From: Candidatus Methanocrinis natronophilus
Lineage (GTDB): Archaea; Halobacteriota; Methanosarcinia; Methanotrichales; Methanotrichaceae
Direction: 5' to 3'
Length of the DNA stretch: 64,000 nt
Assembly: GCA_029167045.1 (NCBI GenBank)
Contig: JARFPK010000002.1
Coordinates: 1-64,000 of the forward strand
Shown here: positions 1 through 7,794 of the stretch, piece by piece
Numbering within the stretch: position 1 is the first letter of the stretch
Layout of the letters: each line of letters opens with the position of its first letter
Program-made: the position numbers and the translations under genes
The notes under the pieces: model-generated
Told to the model about the DNA's origin: nothing
Databases searched by the model: none
Seen by the model: the letters and a program-made list of their open reading frames with translations, nothing else

Positions 1-178
1 GCGGGCGCGATCCACCGGCGACGGGAGGAGGGCGGGGTCGGCTGGATACGGCTTTCGGATCGAGTTTGCCGAGCCGGTCTGCGGGCCGGTGGCGGTGGGG
101 TACGGGGCGCACTTTGGGATGGGGGGATTTGTGGGTGAGAGAACTGAGATTTTGGATGAATCAATGGTTGGAGTGTGA
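1..178 (+). CDS. csb2: Csb2 (Cas5-Cas6 fusion, type I-G) C-terminus, partial
   Basis: An open frame enters from the left edge (first full codon at base 2) and stops at TGA 176-178, giving about 58 residues. The last part reads roughly RIEFAEPVCGPVAVGYGAHF followed by GMGGFV. This is the glycine-rich ending I associate with Csb2/GSU0054 proteins, where a Cas5-like and a Cas6-like domain are fused in type I-G (formerly I-U) systems. That protein processes pre-crRNA and caps the Cascade-like complex. The stop overlaps the GTG start of cmr1 (GTGTGA), so the two CRISPR modules are translationally coupled here. Family assignment rests on a short tail only, and another RAMP with a similar glycine-rich end is possible. 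The rest of the type I-G locus should lie to the left. Confidence 0.6.
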   Translation, partial: RARSTGDGRRAGSAGYGFRIEFAEPVCGPVAVGYGAHFGMGGFVGERTEILDESMVGV

Positions 179-1569
179 TATTTATGCCGCGTAGCTTTGG
201 AGAATTGAAATGTCCTGATTGGCCCCTGAAGGGAGATCTTAACTCGGATTTGATAATCCAGACATACAAAATTCAAGTTATAACTCCCATTGTTGGAGGT
301 GGTGTCGAGCCGGGTAAGAACGATTTTATTACGCCCATCCGGCCATCAAGCATACGAGGCCATCTTAGATTTTGGTGGAGAGCGACTAAGGGAATAAATT
401 ACAAAAAAGTTTCAGAACTCCGTCAACGAGAGAACGAGGTCTGGGGTTCACCAGATAATCCCAGTCCAGTGACTATAGATGTTGAGAAATTAATTGTAGG
501 TGTACCGCAGAAACGGTCGCCTCCTGATTATGGTTTCCCAGAACGATTTGGACCAGAAGCTTATGCCCTCTTTTCTGCAAAAGAGAACGATTCAGATATA
601 ATTAGAGAGGGCTATTCATTCAGACTAATAGTTCGGTGGTTAAAACATGATAAACTTCAACGGATGCGCGAAAAGGAAAATGAGGAACTCTTACGGTTGA
701 ACAAACCGATAAAGGCAAGATACATTCACGATATCGGTCCTGATGTAATTGAGGCTCTAAGAGCTTGGGTTAATTATGGTGGTATCGGTGGACGAACTCG
801 CCGCGGATGTGGAGCTCTTTTTAATGAAGAATTGGCTTTTAAATCAATCGAGGATTTCAGTGGATATTCATTTAGGATATTTCATAAATCCGGCCTAAAA
901 GATCCACTTGATGCTTGGTCGCAAGCAGTCAAAGTCGTTCAGGATTTTCGTCAATCCTTTCGCGGTCCCAGACATGAAAAGAAAATTCGTACAAAAAAGG
1001 GTGTAATGACCATAACTGCTTTTGGAAGGTCTTATTGGCCGGAGCCTGATTCCATTCGTAAAATAACAGGTTGTGCTTTGAAACCTCCGAACATAAATAA
1101 TTTTGATCATTCGGTTCCCCAGACGCCAACCACGTTCTTTCCTAGAGCAGAACTTGGTTTGCCTATTATCTTTCATTTTTCTGATGGACCAGGTAAAAAA
1201 ACAGCTATGTTCGACTTAGACCCGCCTGATACGATGCTAATACCTATAGCACCTAGTGGAACTAATGGAACAAGAATGGCGAGCCCTGTAATTACACGCC
1301 CAATTAAACTTGCCACTGGAGAAAATATCTCCATGATAATTGCGCTCAAATTACTGGATATTCCTCCATTGAGGCTAGTTGAAATAGGCTCAAATGTTGT
1401 ATATGACATCACGCAGGATGCGATAAGAAATATTGCGTTAGCGAGCTACATCAATTCTCCATTAGGGCCTTCTAAATTTAGAACTGTGGCTCGTTCTTCG
1501 GATGGATCTGCCCTTGAAGGATTCATCAATTTTGCAAAATATGAACGACACTTTAAAGAGGCAATATAA
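175..1569 (+). CDS. cmr1: Type III-B RAMP protein Cmr1
   Basis: This is a RAMP subunit of the Cmr effector complex; Cmr1 sits near the 3' end of the crRNA and helps capture target RNA. Residues about 39-70 carry the family signature: a GGGVEPG turn, then IRPSSIRGHLRFWWRA, the classical Cmr1 motif. A second glycine-rich stretch, GGIGGRTRRGCG, lies near residue 202. At about 464 residues it has normal Cmr1 length. GTG 175 overlaps the csb2 stop, and ATG 184 is an alternative start three codons later. The stop overlaps the start of cmr2 by one base, so the operon is tightly coupled. Base composition is more AT-rich than in cmr2. Nothing appears truncated. Confidence 0.93.
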   Translation: MIFMPRSFGELKCPDWPLKGDLNSDLIIQTYKIQVITPIVGGGVEPGKNDFITPIRPSSIRGHLRFWWRATKGINYKKVSELRQRENEVWGSPDNPSPVTIDVEKLIVGVPQKRSPPDYGFPERFGPEAYALFSAKENDSDIIREGYSFRLIVRWLKHDKLQRMREKENEELLRLNKPIKARYIHDIGPDVIEALRAWVNYGGIGGRTRRGCGALFNEELAFKSIEDFSGYSFRIFHKSGLKDPLDAWSQAVKVVQDFRQSFRGPRHEKKIRTKKGVMTITAFGRSYWPEPDSIRKITGCALKPPNINNFDHSVPQTPTTFFPRAELGLPIIFHFSDGPGKKTAMFDLDPPDTMLIPIAPSGTNGTRMASPVITRPIKLATGENISMIIALKLLDIPPLRLVEIGSNVVYDITQDAIRNIALASYINSPLGPSKFRTVARSSDGSALEGFINFAKYERHFKEAI

Positions 1570-3689
1570 TGACTTCGTATCTTTATGTCCTCTCCATCGG
1601 GCCTGTGCAGGACTTCATCGCTGCAGCCCGGAGGACCCGAGATCTCTGGTTTGGTTCGAACTTGCTATCCGAGATCAGCAAGGCTGCGGCAAAGAAGATC
1701 GATGAAGAAGGAGGGCACTTGATCTTTCCCAACCTTGAAAAGGAGAAATTGGTCACCTCCAGTTATCCCGATTCTTCCAATGTTGCCAATATCATTCTGG
1801 CAGAACTCAATCTTCCAAACGGGAAAGATCCTGCAGATCTGAACGAACAAGCAAAGGCTGCAGCACAAGGTGAGTGGGAGAAGTACGCAAAGGGAGCGAA
1901 AATCCTTGCGAAAAATCTGTCAGAAGGATTTGTTGATGAGAATATCTGGAACGAGCAAATCAATGACGTCCTGGAGTTCTACTCGGCATGGGTGCCCATG
2001 CCCCAGAAAAAAGAGGACTATCAAAAAGCAAGAAAAAGATTGATGGGGCTTTTAGCAGGGAGGAAATCGACGAGGAACTTTCTCCAGGCTAAGGGTCATG
2101 CATTTATCCCAAAGTCGTCCCTTGACGGCGCACGGGAGAGTGTAATTCTGAAGGATGATGAACTCCCAAAAGAGTTGGCCTTAAAAATGCGGCTCCAGGC
2201 AGGTGAACAGCTTTGCGCTGTCGGCCTGACCAAGAGACTTGGGGGGAAAAGGGCTGATGAAATGGCGGAGGGTGAAAAGACTGTTTTGGAAGCATTTCCT
2301 TCAGTCGTCCGAGTAGCTATGGATCCGTGGATTCGAGGCGTCAAACAATCAGGAGATGAAACGATGATGGTCCTTGATAATATCAAGAGGATCTGCAAAT
2401 CAAACGGAAATATCGCCTCTGGAACTGGAGAGCATTATCCTGATTTTCCATTTGATGGTCAGGTTCTGCATCTTTCAAGGATAACAAGCATGATTAAGGC
2501 TTATGAAGAGGTGCATAACCGCAAGAAAGGCTGGAATGTCTATCTATCTGAACCCGATATTAAGGACCTTGCAGCAATAAGAAATCTCGTCCTCAGGCTT
2601 CAGAAAAAAGGAGATGAAAAAAGCAAAGAGAAATTCTTCGGGCTAGGTGAACCGGAGCGTTACTACGCAATCTTGGTTGCAGATGGCGATCGCATGGGAA
2701 AGGTTATCTCCACTAGAGAGACCCCTGAAGAACATCGCTTTTTCTCAGCAAGGCTGGCAAGGTTTGCAGAAATCGCCAGGAAAGTTGTGGAAAAGCACAA
2801 TGGCTGCATGGTCTATTCCGGAGGAGACGATGTTTTGGCTTTTCTTCCCTTGGACACCTGCCTTTATGCAGCAAGAAGGTTGCATTACGCATTTGGCACT
2901 TTGCTAAGTAATTTTCAGGACGACAATGGAAAATCTCCTACACTATCTGTCGGAATTGCTATCGGCCATTCCATGGAACCGCTGGAAGACCTCTTGAAAT
3001 TTGGCAGGGATGCAGAGAAAGCCGCCAAGGCTGGAAAGTCCATCATTGACGAGAGAGACGGCCTTGCGGTTCATCTTTACCCGAGAAGTGGCACCCCAAT
3101 TAAAATCCGGGAAAAATGGAGACCTAAAGGAAAAGCTGGCCTTGACGAGCGGCTCCTCGCGTGGGCTGAGATGCACTGCAATGATGAATTGCCTGACAGC
3201 GCCGCCTACGACATGCATGAGCTAGCTGAGGACTATAAAGAATGGGATGTCTCATCAGAGGAGAAGAAGAAAGAACGGAGAGATCTCATTGACGCTTACA
3301 CAAAGCAGCTCTTCAAGTTTGCGGAAATGCACTGTATTGATGATCTTCCTGATGACGTCTCCCGTGAAAACGCTGTACGTGATGTGCGTGAATTAGCGGA
3401 ATACTGCTACAAGAACTGGGGGGTCTCATCAGAGGAGAAGAAGAAAGAGCTGGAGCATCTCATAGCAGCTGATGCAGCGCGACTTCTCAAGCGAAAGAAA
3501 TCCAGCAGCAAAAGCAAGGAAGATCTCAAGAAAGACAAGATTGAACGCCTATTGATGGGTGTTGATTCGTATGAGACTGTCAGCAGACTGGCCAATGAGA
3601 TAATCCTAGCCCGGCGGCTGGCTAATACGATGAGACAGGCCAAGGGGAACACCTATGCGAAGTCGCAGATCCTGGAGGAGGCATCTTGA
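1569..3689 (+). CDS. cmr2: Type III-B Cas10/Cmr2, HD-less, cyclase motif intact
   Basis: This is the large subunit of the Cmr complex. The protein starts directly with the first palm-like segment (IGPVQDFIAAARRTRDLW at residues about 10-27), so the N-terminal HD nuclease domain found in longer Cmr2 proteins is missing. The second palm domain keeps YSGGDDVLAF, with GGDD at residues 418-421 (bases 2820-2831), so cyclic oligoadenylate synthesis is predicted. The C-terminal domain (about 525-640) contains a diverged tandem duplication of roughly 55 residues, each copy with AEMHC...LPD and VSSEEKKKE. A basic lysine-rich tail region follows near 640-655. Loss of HD with retention of GGDD implies that immunity here depends on RNA cleavage plus second-messenger signalling rather than on Cas10 DNase. 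Confidence 0.95.
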   Translation: MTSYLYVLSIGPVQDFIAAARRTRDLWFGSNLLSEISKAAAKKIDEEGGHLIFPNLEKEKLVTSSYPDSSNVANIILAELNLPNGKDPADLNEQAKAAAQGEWEKYAKGAKILAKNLSEGFVDENIWNEQINDVLEFYSAWVPMPQKKEDYQKARKRLMGLLAGRKSTRNFLQAKGHAFIPKSSLDGARESVILKDDELPKELALKMRLQAGEQLCAVGLTKRLGGKRADEMAEGEKTVLEAFPSVVRVAMDPWIRGVKQSGDETMMVLDNIKRICKSNGNIASGTGEHYPDFPFDGQVLHLSRITSMIKAYEEVHNRKKGWNVYLSEPDIKDLAAIRNLVLRLQKKGDEKSKEKFFGLGEPERYYAILVADGDRMGKVISTRETPEEHRFFSARLARFAEIARKVVEKHNGCMVYSGGDDVLAFLPLDTCLYAARRLHYAFGTLLSNFQDDNGKSPTLSVGIAIGHSMEPLEDLLKFGRDAEKAAKAGKSIIDERDGLAVHLYPRSGTPIKIREKWRPKGKAGLDERLLAWAEMHCNDELPDSAAYDMHELAEDYKEWDVSSEEKKKERRDLIDAYTKQLFKFAEMHCIDDLPDDVSRENAVRDVRELAEYCYKNWGVSSEEKKKELEHLIAADAARLLKRKKSSSKSKEDLKKDKIERLLMGVDSYETVSRLANEIILARRLANTMRQAKGNTYAKSQILEEAS
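3153..3486 (+). repeat. Internal tandem duplication in cmr2
   Basis: Two diverged in-frame copies (about 3153-3306 and 3310-3486) encode AEMHCNDELPD...VSSEEKKKERR and AEMHCIDDLPD...VSSEEKKKELE. The DNA block TCATCAGAGGAGAAGAAGAA is identical in both. This is a partial duplication of the helical C-terminal domain of Cas10. Confidence 0.8.
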
Positions 3690-5017
3690 TGGCGACATAT
3701 CTAACAGTCACAGTTCGAGATCCAATTATTGCCCGAGACAGTCGTCCATTTGGGACAGGCCAGCGCATGGGTTCTCTAGACTGGCTCTATCCGTCAGTTC
3801 TTGCAGGTTCACTGAGAACGATACTGGGAAACATCTCACAAGCAGACTTCTCGAAGCAAGAGACGATCGACGCCTTAAAGAAGGTCTCAATTGCTGGACC
3901 TTTGCCGTTTTGGGATGGAATGATCTTTCTTCCAGCGCCAAGAGACATTATCGTCAAAGAGGAAATGGAAAAGGAGATCATTAAGCGTCAAGCTTATGCC
4001 ATCCGCCCCACGGAGATCGAAGATGGCGAAGGCTGTGACTTACCGTTCTCAAAGGGCGTGCTCCGTCCAGCGATGCTTCCTATTCAAGAAGAGTTCAAGC
4101 CTGCTGGAATACCAGCCTTCTGGTCAGCTGATAAGATGGTCGAGTGGCTGGAAAGCCCCGATGGAAAATGCTTCATTGCGCCCCCCGGACCTCCAAATCC
4201 AGAAAAAGAGATCAAAACAGGTAGCCAATTCCTTCCAAATCCCCAGAAAGACACGAGGACCCATGTTAAAATTGATCCTAAAATCGGGTCCGCTGAAGAC
4301 GAGATGCTCTTCAGGACGGTTGGACTAGATCTTTCTTTGAAGGGACAACCTCATGGAATGAAAATCTCCGTAAAAGTTGATACTGACGGAGTTGTTCTCG
4401 GGGACAAGCAACTAGGAGATCTTGTCGCTAATCTTGATTGTTTTGGGACACTCGGTGGCGAGAGGCGGCTAGTTCACTGGAAGGCCGAGCCGCCGAAAAA
4501 ACAGATATATTCAACCAGGATGAGGTTTCAATCATCCGACAAACTTTGGGTCGGATGGAATTATTCGGGGAGTATATGCAATTCTTTGAAGAAGCAGAAC
4601 TCTGAGAGAAAACGGCTCCGTTTAATTCTGGCAACTCCTGCAATATTCTATAACACAACTGATATATGCCATGGATGGCTTCCTGGCTGGCTAAAATATG
4701 ATGGCAGCTCGATAGAGGGTGCACCACCAGAAGCGCCCAAAGACCTGAAGCTAAAGCTGATCTCGGCATGTGTCGATCGATGGAAGCCGATTTCGGGGTG
4801 GAGCCTAGAAAAAACCAAGCAAGGAGACAAGCGAGGGCCAAAACCCATTCGGCGGCTTGTCCCTGCTGGCTCTGTCTACTTCTTCGAGGTAGAAGGAGAT
4901 GCTATAGATCTTGTGGAAAAATTCTGGTTGAAATCGATCTGTGATATAGATGGGGATAGGCGAGACGGGTTTGGCCTCGCACTCTGGGGTGTTTGGGAAG
5001 GCTTTGATAACGAATAG
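3689..5017 (+). CDS. cmr3: Type III-B RAMP protein Cmr3 (Cas5-like)
   Basis: This is the Cas5-like RAMP that, with Cmr2, holds the 5' handle of the crRNA at the base of the complex. The N-terminus has the Cmr3 signature ARDSRPFG (residues about 15-22) followed by LYPSVLAGSLRT. The end contains a glycine-rich RRDGFGLALWGVWEG. Length is about 442 residues, slightly long for the family. ATG 3689 overlaps the cmr2 stop codon (TGATG), which supports this start over the in-frame TTG at 3686. It is the third gene of the overlapping cmr operon. Confidence 0.92.
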   Translation: MATYLTVTVRDPIIARDSRPFGTGQRMGSLDWLYPSVLAGSLRTILGNISQADFSKQETIDALKKVSIAGPLPFWDGMIFLPAPRDIIVKEEMEKEIIKRQAYAIRPTEIEDGEGCDLPFSKGVLRPAMLPIQEEFKPAGIPAFWSADKMVEWLESPDGKCFIAPPGPPNPEKEIKTGSQFLPNPQKDTRTHVKIDPKIGSAEDEMLFRTVGLDLSLKGQPHGMKISVKVDTDGVVLGDKQLGDLVANLDCFGTLGGERRLVHWKAEPPKKQIYSTRMRFQSSDKLWVGWNYSGSICNSLKKQNSERKRLRLILATPAIFYNTTDICHGWLPGWLKYDGSSIEGAPPEAPKDLKLKLISACVDRWKPISGWSLEKTKQGDKRGPKPIRRLVPAGSVYFFEVEGDAIDLVEKFWLKSICDIDGDRRDGFGLALWGVWEGFDNE

Positions 5018-5047
5018 GCTTGAGAGAAAAGTTAGGAGGTATTGGAT

Positions 5048-5947
5048 TTGATTAAAAATGTGAGGATGTACTGGATGCAAGCGATCACTCCGCTTCATGT
5101 AGGTTCTGGCAAGGGTGTAGGCTTCATCGATATGCCTATCATACGAGAGAAGGTCACGAGCTGGCCTCTAGTGCCAGGATCGGCGGTTAAGGGTGTGATG
5201 AGAGACAACTTCCATCAAACAAAAGACGACGAAAGAAAAGCCTTCGAGAATCTGATCAACGCGGCTTTTGGAAGACCCGAAGATGATAGCGGAAACGCAA
5301 ATTCTGGCAGTTTGATCTTTACTGATGCCCGCATAGTTTGCCTGCCAATTCGCAGCCTCTACGGTACTTTTGCCTTCGTATCGAGTCCGATGGTGCTGGA
5401 AAGGTTGAAACGAGACTTAGTAGCTGCCGAATACAAAGAAATCCCTCAAATTCCTGAGCCAATAGAAAATGAGGCTCTTCATGCACCAGGGTCCAGATTG
5501 GCCATAGATAACAAGATCTTCTTCGAGGATCTCGACTTCACCGCAAAGCAAGATGATGATAAGACAAACAAATGGGCCGAGCTGCTCGCGGGCGCGGTCT
5601 TCGCCAAAGACTCCAGGTGGCAGAGCATCTTCAAGGAACGATTTGTAATAGTATCGGATAATAGCTTCAACTTCCTATCTGAGACAGGAACCGAGGTTGC
5701 GTCCCATATAAGGATTGAGGATGATAGAAAGATCGTGGCTAAGGGCGCTCTATGGTACGAGGAGGCCCTCCCGGTAGAGACAATTCTTGCAGGGATCGTC
5801 TGGTGCGACAGAGTATATGGGGGAAATGATATAAATCAGAATAAGATATTAAGCACATTTTGCAGCGATTCGGTACTAGAGCTCCAGATCGGTGGAAAGG
5901 CGACGGTTGGAAAGGGCAGAGTCAGATGCCTTTTCACAAAAGGGTGA
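5048..5947 (+). CDS. cmr4: Type III-B backbone RAMP/RNase Cmr4
   Basis: Cmr4 is the Cas7-like backbone subunit that cuts target RNA at 6-nt intervals. The N-terminus shows TPLHVGSGKGVGFIDMPIIRE; the Asp in FIDMP (residue 28 from the chosen start) matches the catalytic Asp of Cmr4, so slicing should be intact. PLVPGSAVKGVMRDNF follows, and the C-terminus has the glycine-rich GGKATVGKGRVR. A strong Shine-Dalgarno AGGAGGT (5034-5040) lies 7 bases before TTG 5048, which favours this start over TTG 5042, one base from the SD. Length of about 300 aa is typical. It sits 30 bases after cmr3. Confidence 0.93.
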   Translation: MIKNVRMYWMQAITPLHVGSGKGVGFIDMPIIREKVTSWPLVPGSAVKGVMRDNFHQTKDDERKAFENLINAAFGRPEDDSGNANSGSLIFTDARIVCLPIRSLYGTFAFVSSPMVLERLKRDLVAAEYKEIPQIPEPIENEALHAPGSRLAIDNKIFFEDLDFTAKQDDDKTNKWAELLAGAVFAKDSRWQSIFKERFVIVSDNSFNFLSETGTEVASHIRIEDDRKIVAKGALWYEEALPVETILAGIVWCDRVYGGNDINQNKILSTFCSDSVLELQIGGKATVGKGRVRCLFTKG

Positions 5948-5951
5948 GACC

Positions 5952-6314
5952 ATGTCAGAAAACGTTCGCCAGACAAGGCAGCAAATTCGAGCAAAAATAG
6001 CCTACGGGTGCGTCTCATCCGCAGGGGAAAAGATGAAAACGAAAGATACAGAGGATTATGCTCAGCTTGCTAAGAAATTTCCAGCACTAGTACATAACTG
6101 CGGTCTTGCTCAAGCTATTGCTTTCGTTCAGGCAAAGGAAGGTAAGACTGGAGAGTCCTATATCGGTCATCTCGCCAATACTATGGGTGAGGAAGGGGAC
6201 ATTGGGAGTACCAGCCGGAGCTCAGATCTGATGACGTATCAGCGGCTCACCCGCGAGGCTATCGAGTCTGCCACGTGGCTCAAGCGTTACTCTGAGGCGT
6301 TATTGGGAGATTGA
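5952..6314 (+). CDS. cmr5: Type III-B small subunit Cmr5
   Basis: This is the small helical subunit that lines the Cmr filament beside Cmr4. The protein has about 120 residues, matching the family: a helical N-terminus (RQTRQQIRAKIAYGCV), a YAQLAKKFPALVHNCGLAQA stretch and a C-terminal WLKRYSEALLGD. ATG 5952 lies 4 bases after the cmr4 stop, and GGGTGAGA just upstream can serve as SD. An upstream in-frame extension exists but overlaps cmr4. The TGA stop (6312-6314) overlaps the upstream in-frame TTG of cmr6. Confidence 0.92.
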   Translation: MSENVRQTRQQIRAKIAYGCVSSAGEKMKTKDTEDYAQLAKKFPALVHNCGLAQAIAFVQAKEGKTGESYIGHLANTMGEEGDIGSTSRSSDLMTYQRLTREAIESATWLKRYSEALLGD

Positions 6315-6316
6315 TT

Positions 6317-7480
6317 ATGGCTGATACTTGCCGAGAACGTATCTCAAATTGGTGGGAGCAAGATCATCAAACGGGTTCAAATGCCGGTCTTCTCAGGGAT
6401 AAATATCTGCGAGCATTCGAGGTAGAAAAGGGGAAGAATGATACTAAAGCACGCAGTAAGCTATTTGATGCGATGCGTCAGTCTCTGGTTCAATCGGAAT
6501 CAATTTATCATGCAGCATATGAGCGACGATTGATCACTCTTCCGGAGCCCAGAGCTGAAGGCATCTTCACCACTAAGGGAAGAATGGTAATTGGCCTTGG
6601 AAGCGAAAGTGTTATGGAAACAGGTATCACTCTTCAACGCACATATGGAACGCCTCTGATACCTGGTGAAGCTCTGAAAGGTTTGGCCTCCCACTATTGC
6701 GACCAAGTCTTGGGTACAAATACAAATGATCAAACCAAAGGCTTCAAAAAATTTAAGGAAGGATTTCCGGGAGGGCAATATCACAAAGCCATCTTTGGCA
6801 CCACCGAGGATTCAGGGCACATTATTTTTCACGATGCTTGGATCTCTCCCGATACCTTGGTTGATTCGCTGCAGCTGGATGTCATGACGCCACATCACAG
6901 ATATTACTACTCTGACGAATCTGGGAGCACACCGCCTACAGACTTCGATGATCCAAATCCCGTCACCTTCCTATCTGTAATTGGAACCTTCCATATCGCT
7001 GTCTCCTGCGATGTTCCCGGAGAAGAGGGGCAAAAGTGGGCAGATCTGGCTTTCGAGATGCTCTCCGATGCTCTTAGAGATTGGGGGATTGGTGGCAAAA
7101 CCAACGCTGGATATGGAAGGCTGCTGAAGGGAGATGAAATATCTGCATCAAGAATATCTCAAACGAATGTATCCGGCGAACAAGTGCCATCAAAGGTATC
7201 AAAGCCTCAGATTCAGGGACCTCGATACAAGAAGGGAATGAGAATTGAAGTCACGAGAGAGGCAGATCCGAAAGCACAAAGAGGCAGAGCCTACTTTAAA
7301 GCCGACGACGGCTTTGGTGGATTCGTGCAATCTGGAGATCCGCCATCTTTGGATATCCGCCAGAAAACATTCCTGGAGATCGCAGGTGTGATGGACGAGG
7401 GGTACGTATTCAGGGTTCCTGGATCAAGGGATAAACGAGATGATCGATACCGCAAAAAAGGAAAGGGGGGCAGAAAATAA
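6317..7480 (+). CDS. cmr6: Type III-B RAMP protein Cmr6 with C-terminal extension
   Basis: Cmr6 is a Cas7-like RAMP at the 3' end of the Cmr filament. The conserved core covers GLGSESVMETG and LIPGEALKGLASHY (about 90-125) and the glycine-rich GIGGKTNAGYGRL (about 256-268). About 100 residues follow the usual end (RYKKGMRIEVTREADP...FVFRVP-like), looking like a small beta-rich module, so at about 388 aa it is long for Cmr6. ATG 6317 is preferred over TTG 6311. The last codons run over AAAAAA and GGGGGGC before TAA 7478-7480. The downstream csx3 frame is open in the -1 phase across this site. Confidence 0.92.
   Translation: MADTCRERISNWWEQDHQTGSNAGLLRDKYLRAFEVEKGKNDTKARSKLFDAMRQSLVQSESIYHAAYERRLITLPEPRAEGIFTTKGRMVIGLGSESVMETGITLQRTYGTPLIPGEALKGLASHYCDQVLGTNTNDQTKGFKKFKEGFPGGQYHKAIFGTTEDSGHIIFHDAWISPDTLVDSLQLDVMTPHHRYYYSDESGSTPPTDFDDPNPVTFLSVIGTFHIAVSCDVPGEEGQKWADLAFEMLSDALRDWGIGGKTNAGYGRLLKGDEISASRISQTNVSGEQVPSKVSKPQIQGPRYKKGMRIEVTREADPKAQRGRAYFKADDGFGGFVQSGDPPSLDIRQKTFLEIAGVMDEGYVFRVPGSRDKRDDRYRKKGKGGRK
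7465..7471 (+). promoter_or_regulatory. Candidate -1 frameshift heptamer joining cmr6 to csx3
   Basis: In the cmr6 frame the bases read G_GGG_GGC (7465-7471), a legal X_XXY_YYZ slippery heptamer, nine bases before the cmr6 stop. Slipping back one base continues as CAG AAA ATA ACA and runs into the csx3 frame, which has no ATG, GTG or TTG between the preceding stop (TGA 7441-7443) and its first conserved motif. A simple sequencing error or gene decay would look the same. Confidence 0.4.
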
Positions 7481-7767
7481 CATCACATGTTATTTACTCC
7501 ATTGGTGTCTCCACCCCCATTACACCTGCCGAGCTGCTCCCGCCCCTTCCTGAGATCCCCCGCGGGTCCATCGTCGTCGTCGAGGGGCGAGCCCCCATCT
7601 GGCGGTACGGGATGGCGCTCCACCACCTCCACGGATCGCCCGCCGCGGCGATCGCCTTCTACGACCCAAAGCTCGGAGCGGTGGTGGTCGCAACCCATAG
7701 TCGGGAGTGGACTGTTGGGCAGGTGGTTGAGATCACTTTACCTCAAACAGATGCGACACAAGTCTGA
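7471..7767 (+). CDS. csx3: Csx3/Crn3-type cyclic oligoadenylate ring nuclease, no own start codon
   Basis: The 98 codons from 7471 to TGA 7765-7767 encode a Csx3-like protein: PITPAELLPPLPEIPRGSIV, then GRAPIWRYGMALHHLHG, then AFYDPKLGAVVVATHS and VGQVVEITL. This follows Archaeoglobus Csx3 (GRGPIWL, YDPRLGAVVV, SHS) block by block, including the conserved His and YDP Asp. Csx3 is a Mn-dependent nuclease that degrades cyclic tetra-adenylate (ring nuclease Crn3) and so switches off type III signalling. The domain lacks only about 10-15 N-terminal residues, and no canonical start exists in frame. Expression may need -1 frameshifting from cmr6 or a non-standard start. ATG 7487 is in another frame, so an early indel is the alternative. 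A dead second copy lies at 9443-9656. Confidence 0.75.
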   Translation, partial: QKITSHVIYSIGVSTPITPAELLPPLPEIPRGSIVVVEGRAPIWRYGMALHHLHGSPAAAIAFYDPKLGAVVVATHSREWTVGQVVEITLPQTDATQV

Positions 7768-7794
7768 AGGTCGCAATGCCGTGGAGTTGAACAA

